Under the pieces are notes generated by a model. That model was not told where the DNA came from. It was given only the letters and a program-made list of their open reading frames with translations, and did not search any database. Position numbers and translations under genes: made by a program. Shown piece by piece: positions 1 through 7,881 of a stretch of 13,326 nt of DNA (position 1 is the first letter of the stretch; each line of letters opens with the position of its first letter). Origin of the DNA: an uncultured Blautia sp. (GTDB taxonomy: Bacteria; Bacillota; Clostridia; Lachnospirales; Lachnospiraceae); NCBI GenBank assembly GCA_900541345.1, contig UQJE01000068.1:1-13326 (forward strand), read 5' to 3'.

Positions 1-60
1 TCTCTCTGGCCGGAAGAAATGCGAAAGACTGCAGAGGAGAATGGGATTCTGCTGTTGTAA
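1..60 (+). CDS. 3' end of an unidentified plus-strand gene
   Basis: Frame 1 is open from the window edge and ends at TAA 58-60, giving the C-terminal residues SLWPEEMRKTAEENGILLL. A strong hairpin terminator with a T run begins 38 bases after the stop, which supports this being the true end of a transcribed gene. Nineteen residues are too few to name the family, so no function is offered. It converges on the minus-strand gene remnant at 178-899. Confidence 0.6.
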   Translation, partial: SLWPEEMRKTAEENGILLL

Positions 61-98
61 ATAAAATATGTTGGAAGATGTTTCCTGTTATATAAAAT

Positions 99-141
99 CC
101 CCCGGAATATACCAAAAATTGGCATATTCCAGGGGGTTTTT
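99..141. terminator. Rho-independent terminator, probably bidirectional
   Basis: CCCCC (99-103) pairs with GGGGG (132-136). The stem continues as GGAATAT with ATATTCC around one bulged A, then one mismatch and CC/GG, closing on a loop of about seven bases (114-120). On the plus strand it is followed by TTTTT (137-141), so it ends the gene finishing at 60. On the minus strand the stem is followed by ATTTTATAT, a weaker U tract that could also end transcripts of the 178-899 gene. The convergent arrangement fits a shared terminator. Confidence 0.85.
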
Positions 142-177
142 ATATGTCAGGAATTCAAGTTATTCCGCCCTATTGCT

Positions 178-899
178 TTAATCTTGTTTCTGTAATTCCA
201 AAAGCTTCTTTCGGAGTTCCTCTACTTCTTTTTCCGCTTTTTCAGCCCTCCGGCGTTCTTTCTCTGTTTCTTTTTCCTGTTCCGCTTTTCCCAGGGCGAT
301 ACCTTCTTTTTTTCCGGCGGCAATTCCAGCCTCCATGCCCTCTTCCCGAATCATCTGTTCCCGTTCCCAGATCTTCATATATTCCAGAAACACCCCCTTA
401 TCTTCTTTTACCTTTTCTACCATTTTCTGTATTTTCTGCAAAGATGAGTTTACTGCATTTTTCTCTTCTGTATCTTCCATGTAATGAAGAAGCTCCCGAA
501 GTTCTTTGGAAATATTACCTTTTGTTCCTTTTGTGTAAAGAAATATGGTCCTTGCCCCGTCCTCATATGGCATGGAAGGGTCTTCCTGGCACATATTACG
601 TATAGTATAAATGATACGATCCCGGTCAAATGGGTCGTATGGAAGAATGATAATAATGTATACATCTTTTAATGTTCCATAATCTTCGCCGGACGCAAGA
701 CTGTGTCCGGCCACAATTGCACGGTAAAAACGTGCCCATTTAGGAAGGTACTGACGTTTCTTTCTGTTTTTTGCGTTTTCTGCTTCCAGATCATAGAGCG
801 CTTCCGGCAGAAGGCTTCGCCAAATTCTTTATGGGAGACAAGTGTTCCAAATAAAAAATCGTCCAGAAGGTTCAGGTTTTTTAAGGTTCGTTTTGCCAT
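178..899 (-). pseudogene. Rpn/PDDEXK_2-family nuclease ('transposase'), internally deleted and frameshifted
   Basis: The gene starts at ATG 897-899 (MAKRTLKNLNLLDDFLFGTL...) and reads through VSHKEFGEAFCRK near 801. The rest of the protein lies in another minus frame, from about 809 to the TAA at 178-180, starting LPEALYDLEAEN and continuing through ARFYRAIVAGHSL, SGEDYGTLKDVY and PYDPFDRDR. The tail is a highly charged coiled coil of Glu/Lys/Arg repeats. Full-length relatives have roughly 60 more residues between FCR and the YDxE motif, carrying the RLDVY-type catalytic Asp. That block is missing here and the join is out of frame, so the PD-(D/E)XK core is lost. AGGAG at 912-916 is the ribosome binding site, at a long spacing of 12. 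This family is linked to RecA-independent recombination in E. coli (Rpn) and is abundant in Lachnospiraceae. This copy is very probably dead as a nuclease. The C-terminal half might still be translated from GTG 712-714, though I see no clear ribosome binding site there. Confidence 0.85.
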
Positions 900-921
900 C
901 GCATTTTAATTCTCCTTTCCG

Positions 922-967
922 CCATATTCAATTAATAATTCATATGGGGATTTAGAGCCGAACGGCT
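922..967 (-). repeat. Two small inverted repeats in the leader of the Rpn-family remnant
   Basis: CCATAT (922-927) and ATATGG (942-947) form an inverted repeat whose inner part also contains AATT on both sides. Farther upstream AGCCG (956-960) pairs with CGGCT (963-967) across two bases. Both lie between the promoter and the ribosome binding site. They could form leader hairpins or be protein sites; no function can be shown. Confidence 0.4.
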
Positions 968-993
968 GAGAATAGTCCCAGATATGTAATTTT

Positions 994-1022
994 ATTGTAG
1001 CAAGAGAGCTTGTGGCTGTCAA
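994..1022 (-). promoter_or_regulatory. Sigma-A promoter for the Rpn-family remnant
   Basis: On the minus strand TTGACA (1017-1022) and TACAAT (994-999) are separated by exactly 17 bases, an essentially consensus housekeeping promoter. It points at the start codon at 899, leaving a leader of about 85-90 bases. It appears intact although the gene it serves is broken. Confidence 0.75.
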
Positions 1023-1085
1023 TGGATTTTAAATAAGTATTCCTGATTTCTCAGCGTTTTCCTTTTTCCTAAATATAAAGCTACA

Positions 1086-1116
1086 GAGGGAGTGCCCACT
1101 TTGAGCACTCCCCCTC
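1086..1116 (-). terminator. Hairpin terminator after the GH3 gene, end of operon
   Basis: GAGGGAGTGC (1086-1095) pairs with GCACTCCCCCTC (1105-1116), with a two-base bulge and a nine-base loop. The hairpin lies 17 bases past the stop codon of the GH3 gene. On the minus strand it is followed by TGTAGCTTTATATTT, T-rich but not a clean run, so termination could be partial. Confidence 0.65.
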
Positions 1117-1133
1117 TTATCCTGATAAAATCT

Positions 1134-3254
1134 CTATATCCTGCACATTATTTCTTTGCACTTAATACCTGTAAGAACTTCACTTCGTGAATCAGGCTGG
1201 GAAAACCCTGCATAAACCTTGAAATTTTTGCCTGTAATCTCTCGATTTCCATTTTCATCTACGCTTGTAAATGCTTTTTTATCCACGGAAATCTCTACTT
1301 TATCGCTGTCATTTCCATCGAGATGGATTCTCTTAAATGCTGCCAGAGCCGGATTCAGAACTGCATACTCTGTATCTGTATCTTTTATATATATCTGCAG
1401 TACGTCATCTGTTGCCATATCTTTTTTATTTTCTATTTCAACGGAAAATTTGATACCTTCAAATTCTTTTTCCTGACTGTACACATTTTCAGCAGATACA
1501 GCTTTTACCACACATTGTCCATAACTGAGTCCGTATCCGAACGGATAGAGCGGCTCGCCTGTATAATATCGATAAGTCCTGTTTTCCATTGAATAATCTT
1601 CAAAATCCGGAATATCCGAAATGTCTTTATAAAATGTTACAGGCAGCTTTCCTGATGGAGATTTCACGCCAAAAATCACATCTGCCACTGCTTTCCCACC
1701 TCTGGCGCCCGGATACCACGCCTGAATAATTGCTGATGCTTTTTCTTGCGCTACACTTAAATTCATGGCACTTCCTGCCATATTAACTACAATTACCGGC
1801 TTTTCATATGACAGAATCTTATCCATTAATTTTTGCTGCGACGCCGGAAATTCCAAATCTTTCTTGTCTCCAGATGCATCTGAATTTCCTGTATCTCCTT
1901 CTTCTCCTTCCAGAGTCTCATCAAGCCCTACTACAAGAACAATCACATCTGAATATTCTGCAACAGTCTGTGCCTCTGCCAGTCGATCCGGTTCTCCCGG
2001 TGCAGCAAGATGCTCAATCGTATCTTTCCATAAATGACAGCCTTCTGAATACAAGACTCTAATATTCTCTCCAACTGTCTGCTTCAATCCTTCCAACACT
2101 GTTACATATTCAGAGGAGGTTCCATGATAATTTCCAATCAGAGAATTTCTGCTGTTTGCATTCGGTCCTATCACTCCAATAGTATGGATATTCTGCTGTT
2201 TTAACGGAAGTGTCCCGTCATTTTTTAATAATACCAGACTCTCGGAAGCCGCCTTCTCTGCAAGCTTTAAATGTTCCTCTTTCTCCACTTCCAGGTAAGA
2301 AATTTCATCATATTCCGTCTTATCAAACATTCCAAGCAAAAATCTTGTAGTAAACAAACGTACACAGGATTCTGTTATGTATTTTTCATCAATTATTCCT
2401 TCTCTGTAAGCGTTCAAAATCTTTTCATATGTGCAGCCGCAGTTTAAATCACAGCCTGCTTCCAGTGCTTTTTTTACAGATTCCTCCGGTCGTTCTGTCA
2501 CCTTATGGTTTTCATGAAAATCGCGGATTGCCCAGCAGTCTGATACATAATGTCCCTGGAATCCCCACTTTTCACGAAGATAATGCTTCATCAATTCTTC
2601 ACTGGCACAACATGGTTCTCCGTTTGTGCGGTTATAAGCTCCCATGACTGCTTCCACTTTGCCTTCTTTTACGCAGGCCTCAAAAGCAGGCAGGTATGTT
2701 TCTTCCATATCTTTTTTTGACGCTTCCGCATTAAAAAAATGTCTCTTTGCCTCCGGTCCGGAATGAACGGCAAAATGCTTTGCACAGGCTGCCGCTTTCA
2801 TATATTCTCCGTCTCCCTGAAGACCTTCAATAAAAGGTACTGCAAGACGTGACGTAAGATATGGGTCTTCTCCGTATGTCTCATGGCCTCTTCCCCATCT
2901 CGGATCACGAAAAATATTAACATTGGGCGCCCAGAACGTAAGCCCTTTATAAATATCTCTGTCACCGTGTTTCTGATTTTCATTATATTTTGCACGTCCT
3001 TCTGTCGCAATTACAGAACCGATTTCTTTCATCATCTCTGTATCAAAGGCAGCCGCAAGACCTATTGCCTGAGGAAATACTGTCGCGGTTCCTGCTCTTG
3101 CCACTCCGTGCAGCGCTTCATTCCACCAGTTATATGCCGGGATTCCAAGCCTCGGTATCGCTTCTGCATCAAATTTCAACTGTGATGCTTTTTCCTCCAC
3201 AGTCATCTGTGAAACCAACTCCCACGCCTTCTGTCGAGCTTCTTCTCTATTCAT
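1134..3254 (-). CDS. GH3 beta-glycosidase, probable beta-D-xylosidase / alpha-L-arabinofuranosidase
   Basis: The 706-residue protein has the two-domain GH3 catalytic unit plus a C-terminal fibronectin-III-like domain (about 590-695). The N-terminal barrel shows NWWNEALHGVAR, TFWAPNVNIFRDPRWGRGHETYGEDP, KHFAVHSGPE (159-168) and the nucleophile motif VSDCWA with Asp239. The alpha/beta sandwich carries GLDETLEGEEGD with the likely acid/base Glu among 449, 451 and 452, then PFGYGLSY. The closest pattern I recognise is the plant/bacterial xylosidase type; beta-glucosidase activity is the main alternative. The chosen start is ATG 3252-3254, eight bases from AGGAG (3263-3267); an in-frame TTG six bases upstream is only two bases from that site. 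There is no signal peptide, so it should act in the cytoplasm, releasing terminal sugars from imported oligosaccharides. It is the last gene of the operon, 17 bp after the preceding esterase. Confidence 0.93.
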   Translation of the reverse strand: MNREEARQKAWELVSQMTVEEKASQLKFDAEAIPRLGIPAYNWWNEALHGVARAGTATVFPQAIGLAAAFDTEMMKEIGSVIATEGRAKYNENQKHGDRDIYKGLTFWAPNVNIFRDPRWGRGHETYGEDPYLTSRLAVPFIEGLQGDGEYMKAAACAKHFAVHSGPEAKRHFFNAEASKKDMEETYLPAFEACVKEGKVEAVMGAYNRTNGEPCCASEELMKHYLREKWGFQGHYVSDCWAIRDFHENHKVTERPEESVKKALEAGCDLNCGCTYEKILNAYREGIIDEKYITESCVRLFTTRFLLGMFDKTEYDEISYLEVEKEEHLKLAEKAASESLVLLKNDGTLPLKQQNIHTIGVIGPNANSRNSLIGNYHGTSSEYVTVLEGLKQTVGENIRVLYSEGCHLWKDTIEHLAAPGEPDRLAEAQTVAEYSDVIVLVVGLDETLEGEEGDTGNSDASGDKKDLEFPASQQKLMDKILSYEKPVIVVNMAGSAMNLSVAQEKASAIIQAWYPGARGGKAVADVIFGVKSPSGKLPVTFYKDISDIPDFEDYSMENRTYRYYTGEPLYPFGYGLSYGQCVVKAVSAENVYSQEKEFEGIKFSVEIENKKDMATDDVLQIYIKDTDTEYAVLNPALAAFKRIHLDGNDSDKVEISVDKKAFTSVDENGNREITGKNFKVYAGFSQPDSRSEVLTGIKCKEIMCRI

Positions 3255-3271
3255 ATTCAAATCTCCTGCTC

Positions 3272-4117
3272 TTATTTATTTGCTACTTCCTTTTCAAAAA
3301 ATTCTATTACTTTGTCATAATATGCCTGACCCTCAAAAAATCCGTGTCCCTGTCCCTGTACAATTATGAGTTCTGCATTATTTCCCGCATCTTCCAGTCT
3401 CATTTTATATTCACAGGATTGTCTGTAATTCACTACTTCATCCTTATCGCCATGAAACAGAAGAATAGGAGGAATGGATTTTTTATCTGCATAGTAAACT
3501 GGACTCATTTTTTCGAAAACTTTTATCTGTTCTTCTTCTGACAGAGGATAATCCGGCAGTACATTTACCAGAAAGCCCGGATTTCCATTCTGTTCTTCCA
3601 GCATTTCCACCAGATTGGAAGGACAGTAAAATGAGACAATTCCCTGCACGGGTATAATATTTCTATTATTATAATCACTGCCTGCCATACATGCAATATG
3701 TGCCCCTGCCGATTCTCCCCAAAGACCAATTTTATGCGGATCAATATAATATTTCTCTGCATTTTTCCGCAAATATTCAATTGCTGTCTGGCAGTCTTCC
3801 AGACACGCCGGCAAAGCTTTATGTCTTGCCAGCCGATATTCCAGACATGCAATAAAGTATCCTCTTTCTGCCAGCAAAGTCAGCGCGGATTCCGGTCTGT
3901 AGGACGCGGTAAGAAATTCATCGTCCCATGCGCCTCCATGAATCCATATAATAACCGGCATCTTTTCGCCTCCGTCTTTATAAAAACATTCCATGTATTG
4001 TCTTGGATGTTCGTTTCCATAATACACCGGTGCAAGATAATGTATATTCTTCTGATAAAAATCCACCCTTGGTATGCGGCACAAAAATTCGTATGCATTT
4101 TCTTCTTTATTTTTCAT
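3272..4117 (-). CDS. BD-FAE-like alpha/beta hydrolase, probable feruloyl/acetyl-xylan esterase
   Basis: This 281-residue protein has a complete alpha/beta-hydrolase machinery: the HGGAW oxyanion motif (60-64), the nucleophile elbow GESAG with Ser136, a likely catalytic Asp226 in HGDKDEVV, and His258 in GQGHGF. The pattern matches small carbohydrate esterases such as BD-FAE and related acetyl-xylan esterases, which remove ferulate or acetate from plant hemicellulose. No signal peptide or membrane segment is visible, so it is cytosolic. The start overlaps the end of the upstream carboxylesterase by 11 bp and has no clear Shine-Dalgarno sequence (only AAAGAAA), so translation probably depends on coupling. 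A general lipase/esterase role cannot be excluded; the setting between GH51 and GH3 genes favours oligosaccharide deacylation. Confidence 0.88.
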   Translation of the reverse strand: MKNKEENAYEFLCRIPRVDFYQKNIHYLAPVYYGNEHPRQYMECFYKDGGEKMPVIIWIHGGAWDDEFLTASYRPESALTLLAERGYFIACLEYRLARHKALPACLEDCQTAIEYLRKNAEKYYIDPHKIGLWGESAGAHIACMAGSDYNNRNIIPVQGIVSFYCPSNLVEMLEEQNGNPGFLVNVLPDYPLSEEEQIKVFEKMSPVYYADKKSIPPILLFHGDKDEVVNYRQSCEYKMRLEDAGNNAELIIVQGQGHGFFEGQAYYDKVIEFFEKEVANK

Positions 4118-5498
4118 TTTCTTTATATCCGCTTTTTTCTCTTTCTAAAAATAAGCAGGTCTTTGAATCTGCAGCCTTTTTCTTCTCCTCAAGTTCATTA
4201 CCGAAAAACATAAGGTTTGATTCCTCACTGTCAAAAGATGCCCATTTTTCCATAGGGAGTCCCGTACAGTCCGCTCCGTTTGGATCTCCACATTTAATAA
4301 AATTAGCCCAGTAATTGCACATCTGACGTGAAAGATCATAATGCTTTCCTGTAAAAGGTCTCCAGCATTTTGCCAGTGTCTCAAAAAAGAACCAAAGATC
4401 TGAGGAATGAAAAGCCCCCGGGCAATCTTCTCCCGGAATATCCGGTCCGAATTCATATACATAATGCGGACTTTTATATCCGTTGTCTTCCAGTAAACGG
4501 CAGAATGCTCTGGTTCCAACTTCAACTGCATTTATCCCTTCCGTAATAAATTCATTATCTGTCCAGCCGGTCAGAATCGGAACATCAGCAAACATTCCTG
4601 ATGATATATTATTCTGGTAATTATCTTTCTGAAAAATACCATCTTCCACTGTTCCCCAGAGTTTTCCAAACTCATCATTTTTATCTCTGATATAACAGGC
4701 AGGCAATTTTCTGGCTTCATCAAGTGTGGACACTCCCAGCATATCCAGAAATTGTTTTCCCCACTCCATTGCTTCTTCTGTCGAATCCGGAAATCCAAGC
4801 TTAAACGGCTGTCCGAAGATGCCGCTTTCTATAATCGCACCCTGTATGTATTCTCTGTTTTCTGCACAGTTTAACTGCGTGACAACGCTTCCCCCTCCGG
4901 CTGACTGTCCTCCAATCGTAATACATTCAGGATTTCCACCAAAAGCCCGGATATTTTCTTTTGTCCATCTGAGCGCAAACTGCTGATCCAGATTTCCCAC
5001 ATTCATATCGCCTTTTCCATTCAGCATATCCTGATGGGCCAGAAAGCCAAATACATTCAGCCGATAATTTATCGTTACTACAACAATACCTCTTCGCGCC
5101 AGTCTTTCTCCGTCAAATTCCATCTCAGCGCTGTTTCCCCATTGAAGGGCTCCTCCGTGGATCCACACAAATACTGGCAGACTGTCCTCCGGTGTTCCGG
5201 CCGGAGTCCAGACATTCAAATAAAGGGAATCTTCACTCATGGGGATTTCGCTGTCTACATTCCATTCCTTCGTATAAATATTCTCTTTATCCAGTCCTGG
5301 TATACTTTGCATGGAAATTGGAGAAAATTCTATACAATCTCTGATTCCCTCCCAGTCTTCACATGGTTTAGGCGCTCTCCAACGGTTTTCGCCCACCGGA
5401 GGCTGTGCATAAGGAATTCCTTTAAATGATATAATTCTGGGATCTGCTGCTGCCGTCCCCCTTACATAACCATTCTTTATTTTTGCTACTTTTATCAT
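4107..5498 (-). CDS. Type-B carboxylesterase (COesterase family)
   Basis: The 463 residues show the type-B carboxylesterase signature: FKGIPYAQPPVGENRWRAP (25-43), EDSLYLNVWTP (89-99), the HGGA oxyanion motif (114-117), and GGQSAGG with nucleophile Ser199. The triad is completed by a likely Glu316 in GWTDNEF and His364 in GAFHSSDLWFFF. The length is a little short of the usual 480-550. Family members hydrolyse carboxylic esters of many alcohols, including phenolic esters. It has no leader peptide and is presumably cytosolic. GGAG inside the last codons of the GH51 gene and AGGA nearer the ATG serve as ribosome binding site; the gap to that gene is 4 bp. Standing beside a second esterase in a hemicellulose operon, it may remove an aromatic or acyl group from oligosaccharides. 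The substrate is inference; the family is secure. Confidence 0.92.
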   Translation of the reverse strand: MIKVAKIKNGYVRGTAAADPRIISFKGIPYAQPPVGENRWRAPKPCEDWEGIRDCIEFSPISMQSIPGLDKENIYTKEWNVDSEIPMSEDSLYLNVWTPAGTPEDSLPVFVWIHGGALQWGNSAEMEFDGERLARRGIVVVTINYRLNVFGFLAHQDMLNGKGDMNVGNLDQQFALRWTKENIRAFGGNPECITIGGQSAGGGSVVTQLNCAENREYIQGAIIESGIFGQPFKLGFPDSTEEAMEWGKQFLDMLGVSTLDEARKLPACYIRDKNDEFGKLWGTVEDGIFQKDNYQNNISSGMFADVPILTGWTDNEFITEGINAVEVGTRAFCRLLEDNGYKSPHYVYEFGPDIPGEDCPGAFHSSDLWFFFETLAKCWRPFTGKHYDLSRQMCNYWANFIKCGDPNGADCTGLPMEKWASFDSEESNLMFFGNELEEKKKAADSKTCLFLEREKSGYKENEK

Positions 5499-5502
5499 AG
5501 TC

Positions 5503-7035
5503 CTATTTCTCCAGCTTCACTGTCAGCACTGTGATCGAATGTGCATTCAACTGTATGCTCTGTCCATTCATGATTCCTTCTGCTTTTTTCACTGCCACAT
5601 TCTTCGGATTTTCTTTTGTATTATACGCTTCAAAATTTTCATGATAAATCTGATAACATTTCGCTGTATCCCACTGTACATTGCTTCCGAGAACAGATAA
5701 TTCCACATCATAATCATCTTGTGGATTTTTATTAATAAAAGAAATACTCAGTTCTGAATGCTCCTCATTCATTGCTGCAACACAGTCAATATAGGCTGTA
5801 CTTACGATTCTCTTTTCTCCTTTTGCATCTAATGCAAATTTTGCTTCTGCCATTCTGTTTGAATAATCAATGACCTCAGGAAGACTGTACTTTTCCACAT
5901 CCATATGTGTCTCTACATATTCGTCACATTGTCTGAATATTTTAGAAAACAGTTCAAATACATAATATTGAGATCTTTTCAGTACACCGTCTTCGTCTAC
6001 GGAAATTGCTCCACATACATTAACAAACGGAGAATAACTCGCAATCTCCACAACATCGCTGCTTCTGATAAAGGAATGCAAAATACCTGCTGTTAAAATA
6101 GTGTTTTTCAAAGTATACTTACAGTCATTCTTATCCGTTTTAAAATCCCAGGCGTGTGTGTTCCATTCGTCCCACGCGACTTTGATGTCTGTGAGCGCAT
6201 CGTTCGTCCCCGCTATAATAGATGCCTTCGCTACATTTGTCAGCTTTGTAAGATAATCCGGGATATACATGCACTGCTCATAATCTTCATCTTTAAAAAT
6301 ATCATAGCCAATAGAATAATGATGGATTGCCACATGACTGATCAGCGGTTTTAATACTCTTGCCACCTCATAATTCCAGTCGCTTCCCAGATCATATCCA
6401 CATGCTACCAATTCGATGGACGGATCTACCCATTTCATTGCTTTTGCAAAATCCAGCGCTTTTTTCGCGTATTCCGCGGCGCTGCATGAGCCAAACTGCC
6501 AGTCACCGTACATTTCGTTTCCAAGTCCCCAGTATTTTACACCGAAAGGTTTCTCATATCCAAGATTCCTTCGCATATTCGCATATTTTGTATCGCCTGT
6601 ACCATTACAGAATTCAACCCAGTGCATCGCCTCTTCTGCTGTTCCGCTTCCCATATTCACACATAAATATGGTTCTGCGCCTGTCTTTTCACATAATTTT
6701 ATAAATTCTACCGTACCCATGCGATTATCATCTTCCGCAAGCCACGCATAGTCAAACACTTTGGGTCTTTTTTCTTTTGGACCGATGCCGTCTTCCCAGT
6801 GATAATTGGAAACAAAATTTCCTCCTGGATACCTGAGCATCGGAACCTGCACTTCTCTCAAAGCTTCCAGTACATCTGTCCGAAATCCATCTTCATCTGC
6901 AAGTTTACTTTTCGGATCGTATACACTTCCATATATCACATCTGCGGAATGTTCCATAAAATGGCCAAAAATATTTTTACTGATTTTGTTTCTGCTGCAA
7001 TCTGCATATACCGTTAGTTTTGCATTTTTTCTCAT
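5503..7035 (-). CDS. abfA: GH51 alpha-L-arabinofuranosidase, cytosolic
   Basis: The 510-residue protein is a full-length clan GH-A GH51 enzyme: an N-terminal barrel followed by a C-terminal beta domain (about 390-510). Diagnostic stretches are FGHFMEH (23-29), RYPGGNFVSNYHWEDGIGP (68-86), GLGNEMYGDWQ with acid/base Glu174, HHYSIG, and AWDEWNTH with nucleophile Glu290. GH51 enzymes remove alpha-1,2-, 1,3- or 1,5-linked arabinofuranose from arabinoxylan or arabinan fragments. There is no signal peptide, so it acts inside the cell on imported oligosaccharides. The ribosome binding site AAAGGA is made from the last codons of the upstream permease (Lys-Gly-stop) and the gap is 4 bp, so the two are co-transcribed and probably coupled. 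The symbol follows the usual name for intracellular GH51 enzymes. Confidence 0.96.
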   Translation of the reverse strand: MRKNAKLTVYADCSRNKISKNIFGHFMEHSADVIYGSVYDPKSKLADEDGFRTDVLEALREVQVPMLRYPGGNFVSNYHWEDGIGPKEKRPKVFDYAWLAEDDNRMGTVEFIKLCEKTGAEPYLCVNMGSGTAEEAMHWVEFCNGTGDTKYANMRRNLGYEKPFGVKYWGLGNEMYGDWQFGSCSAAEYAKKALDFAKAMKWVDPSIELVACGYDLGSDWNYEVARVLKPLISHVAIHHYSIGYDIFKDEDYEQCMYIPDYLTKLTNVAKASIIAGTNDALTDIKVAWDEWNTHAWDFKTDKNDCKYTLKNTILTAGILHSFIRSSDVVEIASYSPFVNVCGAISVDEDGVLKRSQYYVFELFSKIFRQCDEYVETHMDVEKYSLPEVIDYSNRMAEAKFALDAKGEKRIVSTAYIDCVAAMNEEHSELSISFINKNPQDDYDVELSVLGSNVQWDTAKCYQIYHENFEAYNTKENPKNVAVKKAEGIMNGQSIQLNAHSITVLTVKLEK

Positions 7036-7039
7036 TTTT

Positions 7040-7879
7040 TTATCCTTTCACTGCACCGGCAACAAGACTCTGCTGCACCTGTTTGCTTAATAATAAATAC
7101 ATAATAACCGTAGGAATTGTAGCAATCATAAGACCTGCTCCAATTTCCCCCCACTTAGTTGTATAAGCGCCTACCATTGACATAATTCCAACTGTCAGAG
7201 TCTTATACTCTGCCTTATTAATAAATGTAACTGCGAACATTAATTCATTCCAGGCGGAAATAAATGTAAAAATGCTTACTGTTGCAATTGCTGGACGAAT
7301 CAGCGGTAAAATAATCCGGAAAAACATCTGATAAATTCCGCAACCATCGATTGCAGCAGCTTCTTCCAATTCCCTTGGCAATGATTCCATAAAACTGATA
7401 AACAGATAAATCGCCATCGGAAGCCCAAACGCAACATAAGGGATAATCAATGATAGATACGAATTCAGCATATGAGATTTACTTAAAATAATAAAAAGCG
7501 GAAGCAGCGCTGCATGAATCGGTACCATCATTCCCATAAGAACAAGCTTTAATGTAATTTCACTGCCTTTCCATATCATTCTTGAAATTGCATAAGACGA
7601 CATTGCCGCTATTATTATTGTCAGTGCTATTGTAATGACAGTAACAAGAACACTGTTGAAAAAATACTGCATAATATTTGCCTGAAAAAAAGCAGTCACA
7701 TAATTCCCAAATCTCCAATGCTGTGGAAGACCTGCAATATTTCCTCCAAAAATTTCGCTGTTATCCTTCAGCGAAAATTCAAACAGCCAGAATAAGGGAT
7801 AAATCTGAACAAACGCAAAAAGTGACAATAATATATGTGTAATGGTATTTTTTCCATTTTTCATCTTTTTTTTCGTCAT
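7040..7879 (-). CDS. Carbohydrate ABC transporter permease, MsmG/MalG type
   Basis: This 279-residue membrane protein has six predicted hydrophobic segments, at about 12-34, 74-98, 109-132, 141-164, 196-217 and 244-266. The cytoplasmic EAA loop, EEAAAIDGCGIYQMFFRIILP in part (172-192), is the docking site for the ATPase. The short N-terminus before the first segment and the ending VAGAVKG are typical of MalG-like sugar permeases. It forms the membrane channel with the permease encoded just upstream, 2 bp away; its ribosome binding site lies in that gene's last codons (AAGGAG). No ATPase gene follows, so a general ATPase such as MsmK from elsewhere is probably recruited. The likely cargo is arabinose- or xylose-containing oligosaccharides, inferred from the enzymes that follow. 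Confidence 0.94.
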   Translation of the reverse strand: MTKKKMKNGKNTITHILLSLFAFVQIYPLFWLFEFSLKDNSEIFGGNIAGLPQHWRFGNYVTAFFQANIMQYFFNSVLVTVITIALTIIIAAMSSYAISRMIWKGSEITLKLVLMGMMVPIHAALLPLFIILSKSHMLNSYLSLIIPYVAFGLPMAIYLFISFMESLPRELEEAAAIDGCGIYQMFFRIILPLIRPAIATVSIFTFISAWNELMFAVTFINKAEYKTLTVGIMSMVGAYTTKWGEIGAGLMIATIPTVIMYLLLSKQVQQSLVAGAVKG

Positions 7880-7881
7880 AG

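Noticed and set aside
144..605. Plus-strand open frame of 153 codons
   Set aside because: It is antisense to the Rpn-family remnant, whose frame has clear family motifs; the Pro/Phe/Leu-rich product mirrors the Glu/Lys-rich coiled coil.
178..1022. Insertion sequence with terminal inverted repeats around the 'transposase' remnant
   Set aside because: The protein belongs to the PD-(D/E)XK Rpn group, not a DDE transposase, and no matching end repeats or target duplications flank it; the small repeats at 922-967 are internal.
3255..3260. TTG start for the GH3 enzyme
   Set aside because: It is two bases from AGGAG, too close; the ATG at 3252-3254 has the normal eight-base spacing.
2990..3541. 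Plus-strand open frame of 183 codons
   Set aside because: It lies opposite the GH3 and esterase genes, has no ribosome binding site or family motif, and is rich in Ser, Leu and Phe as expected of an antisense frame.
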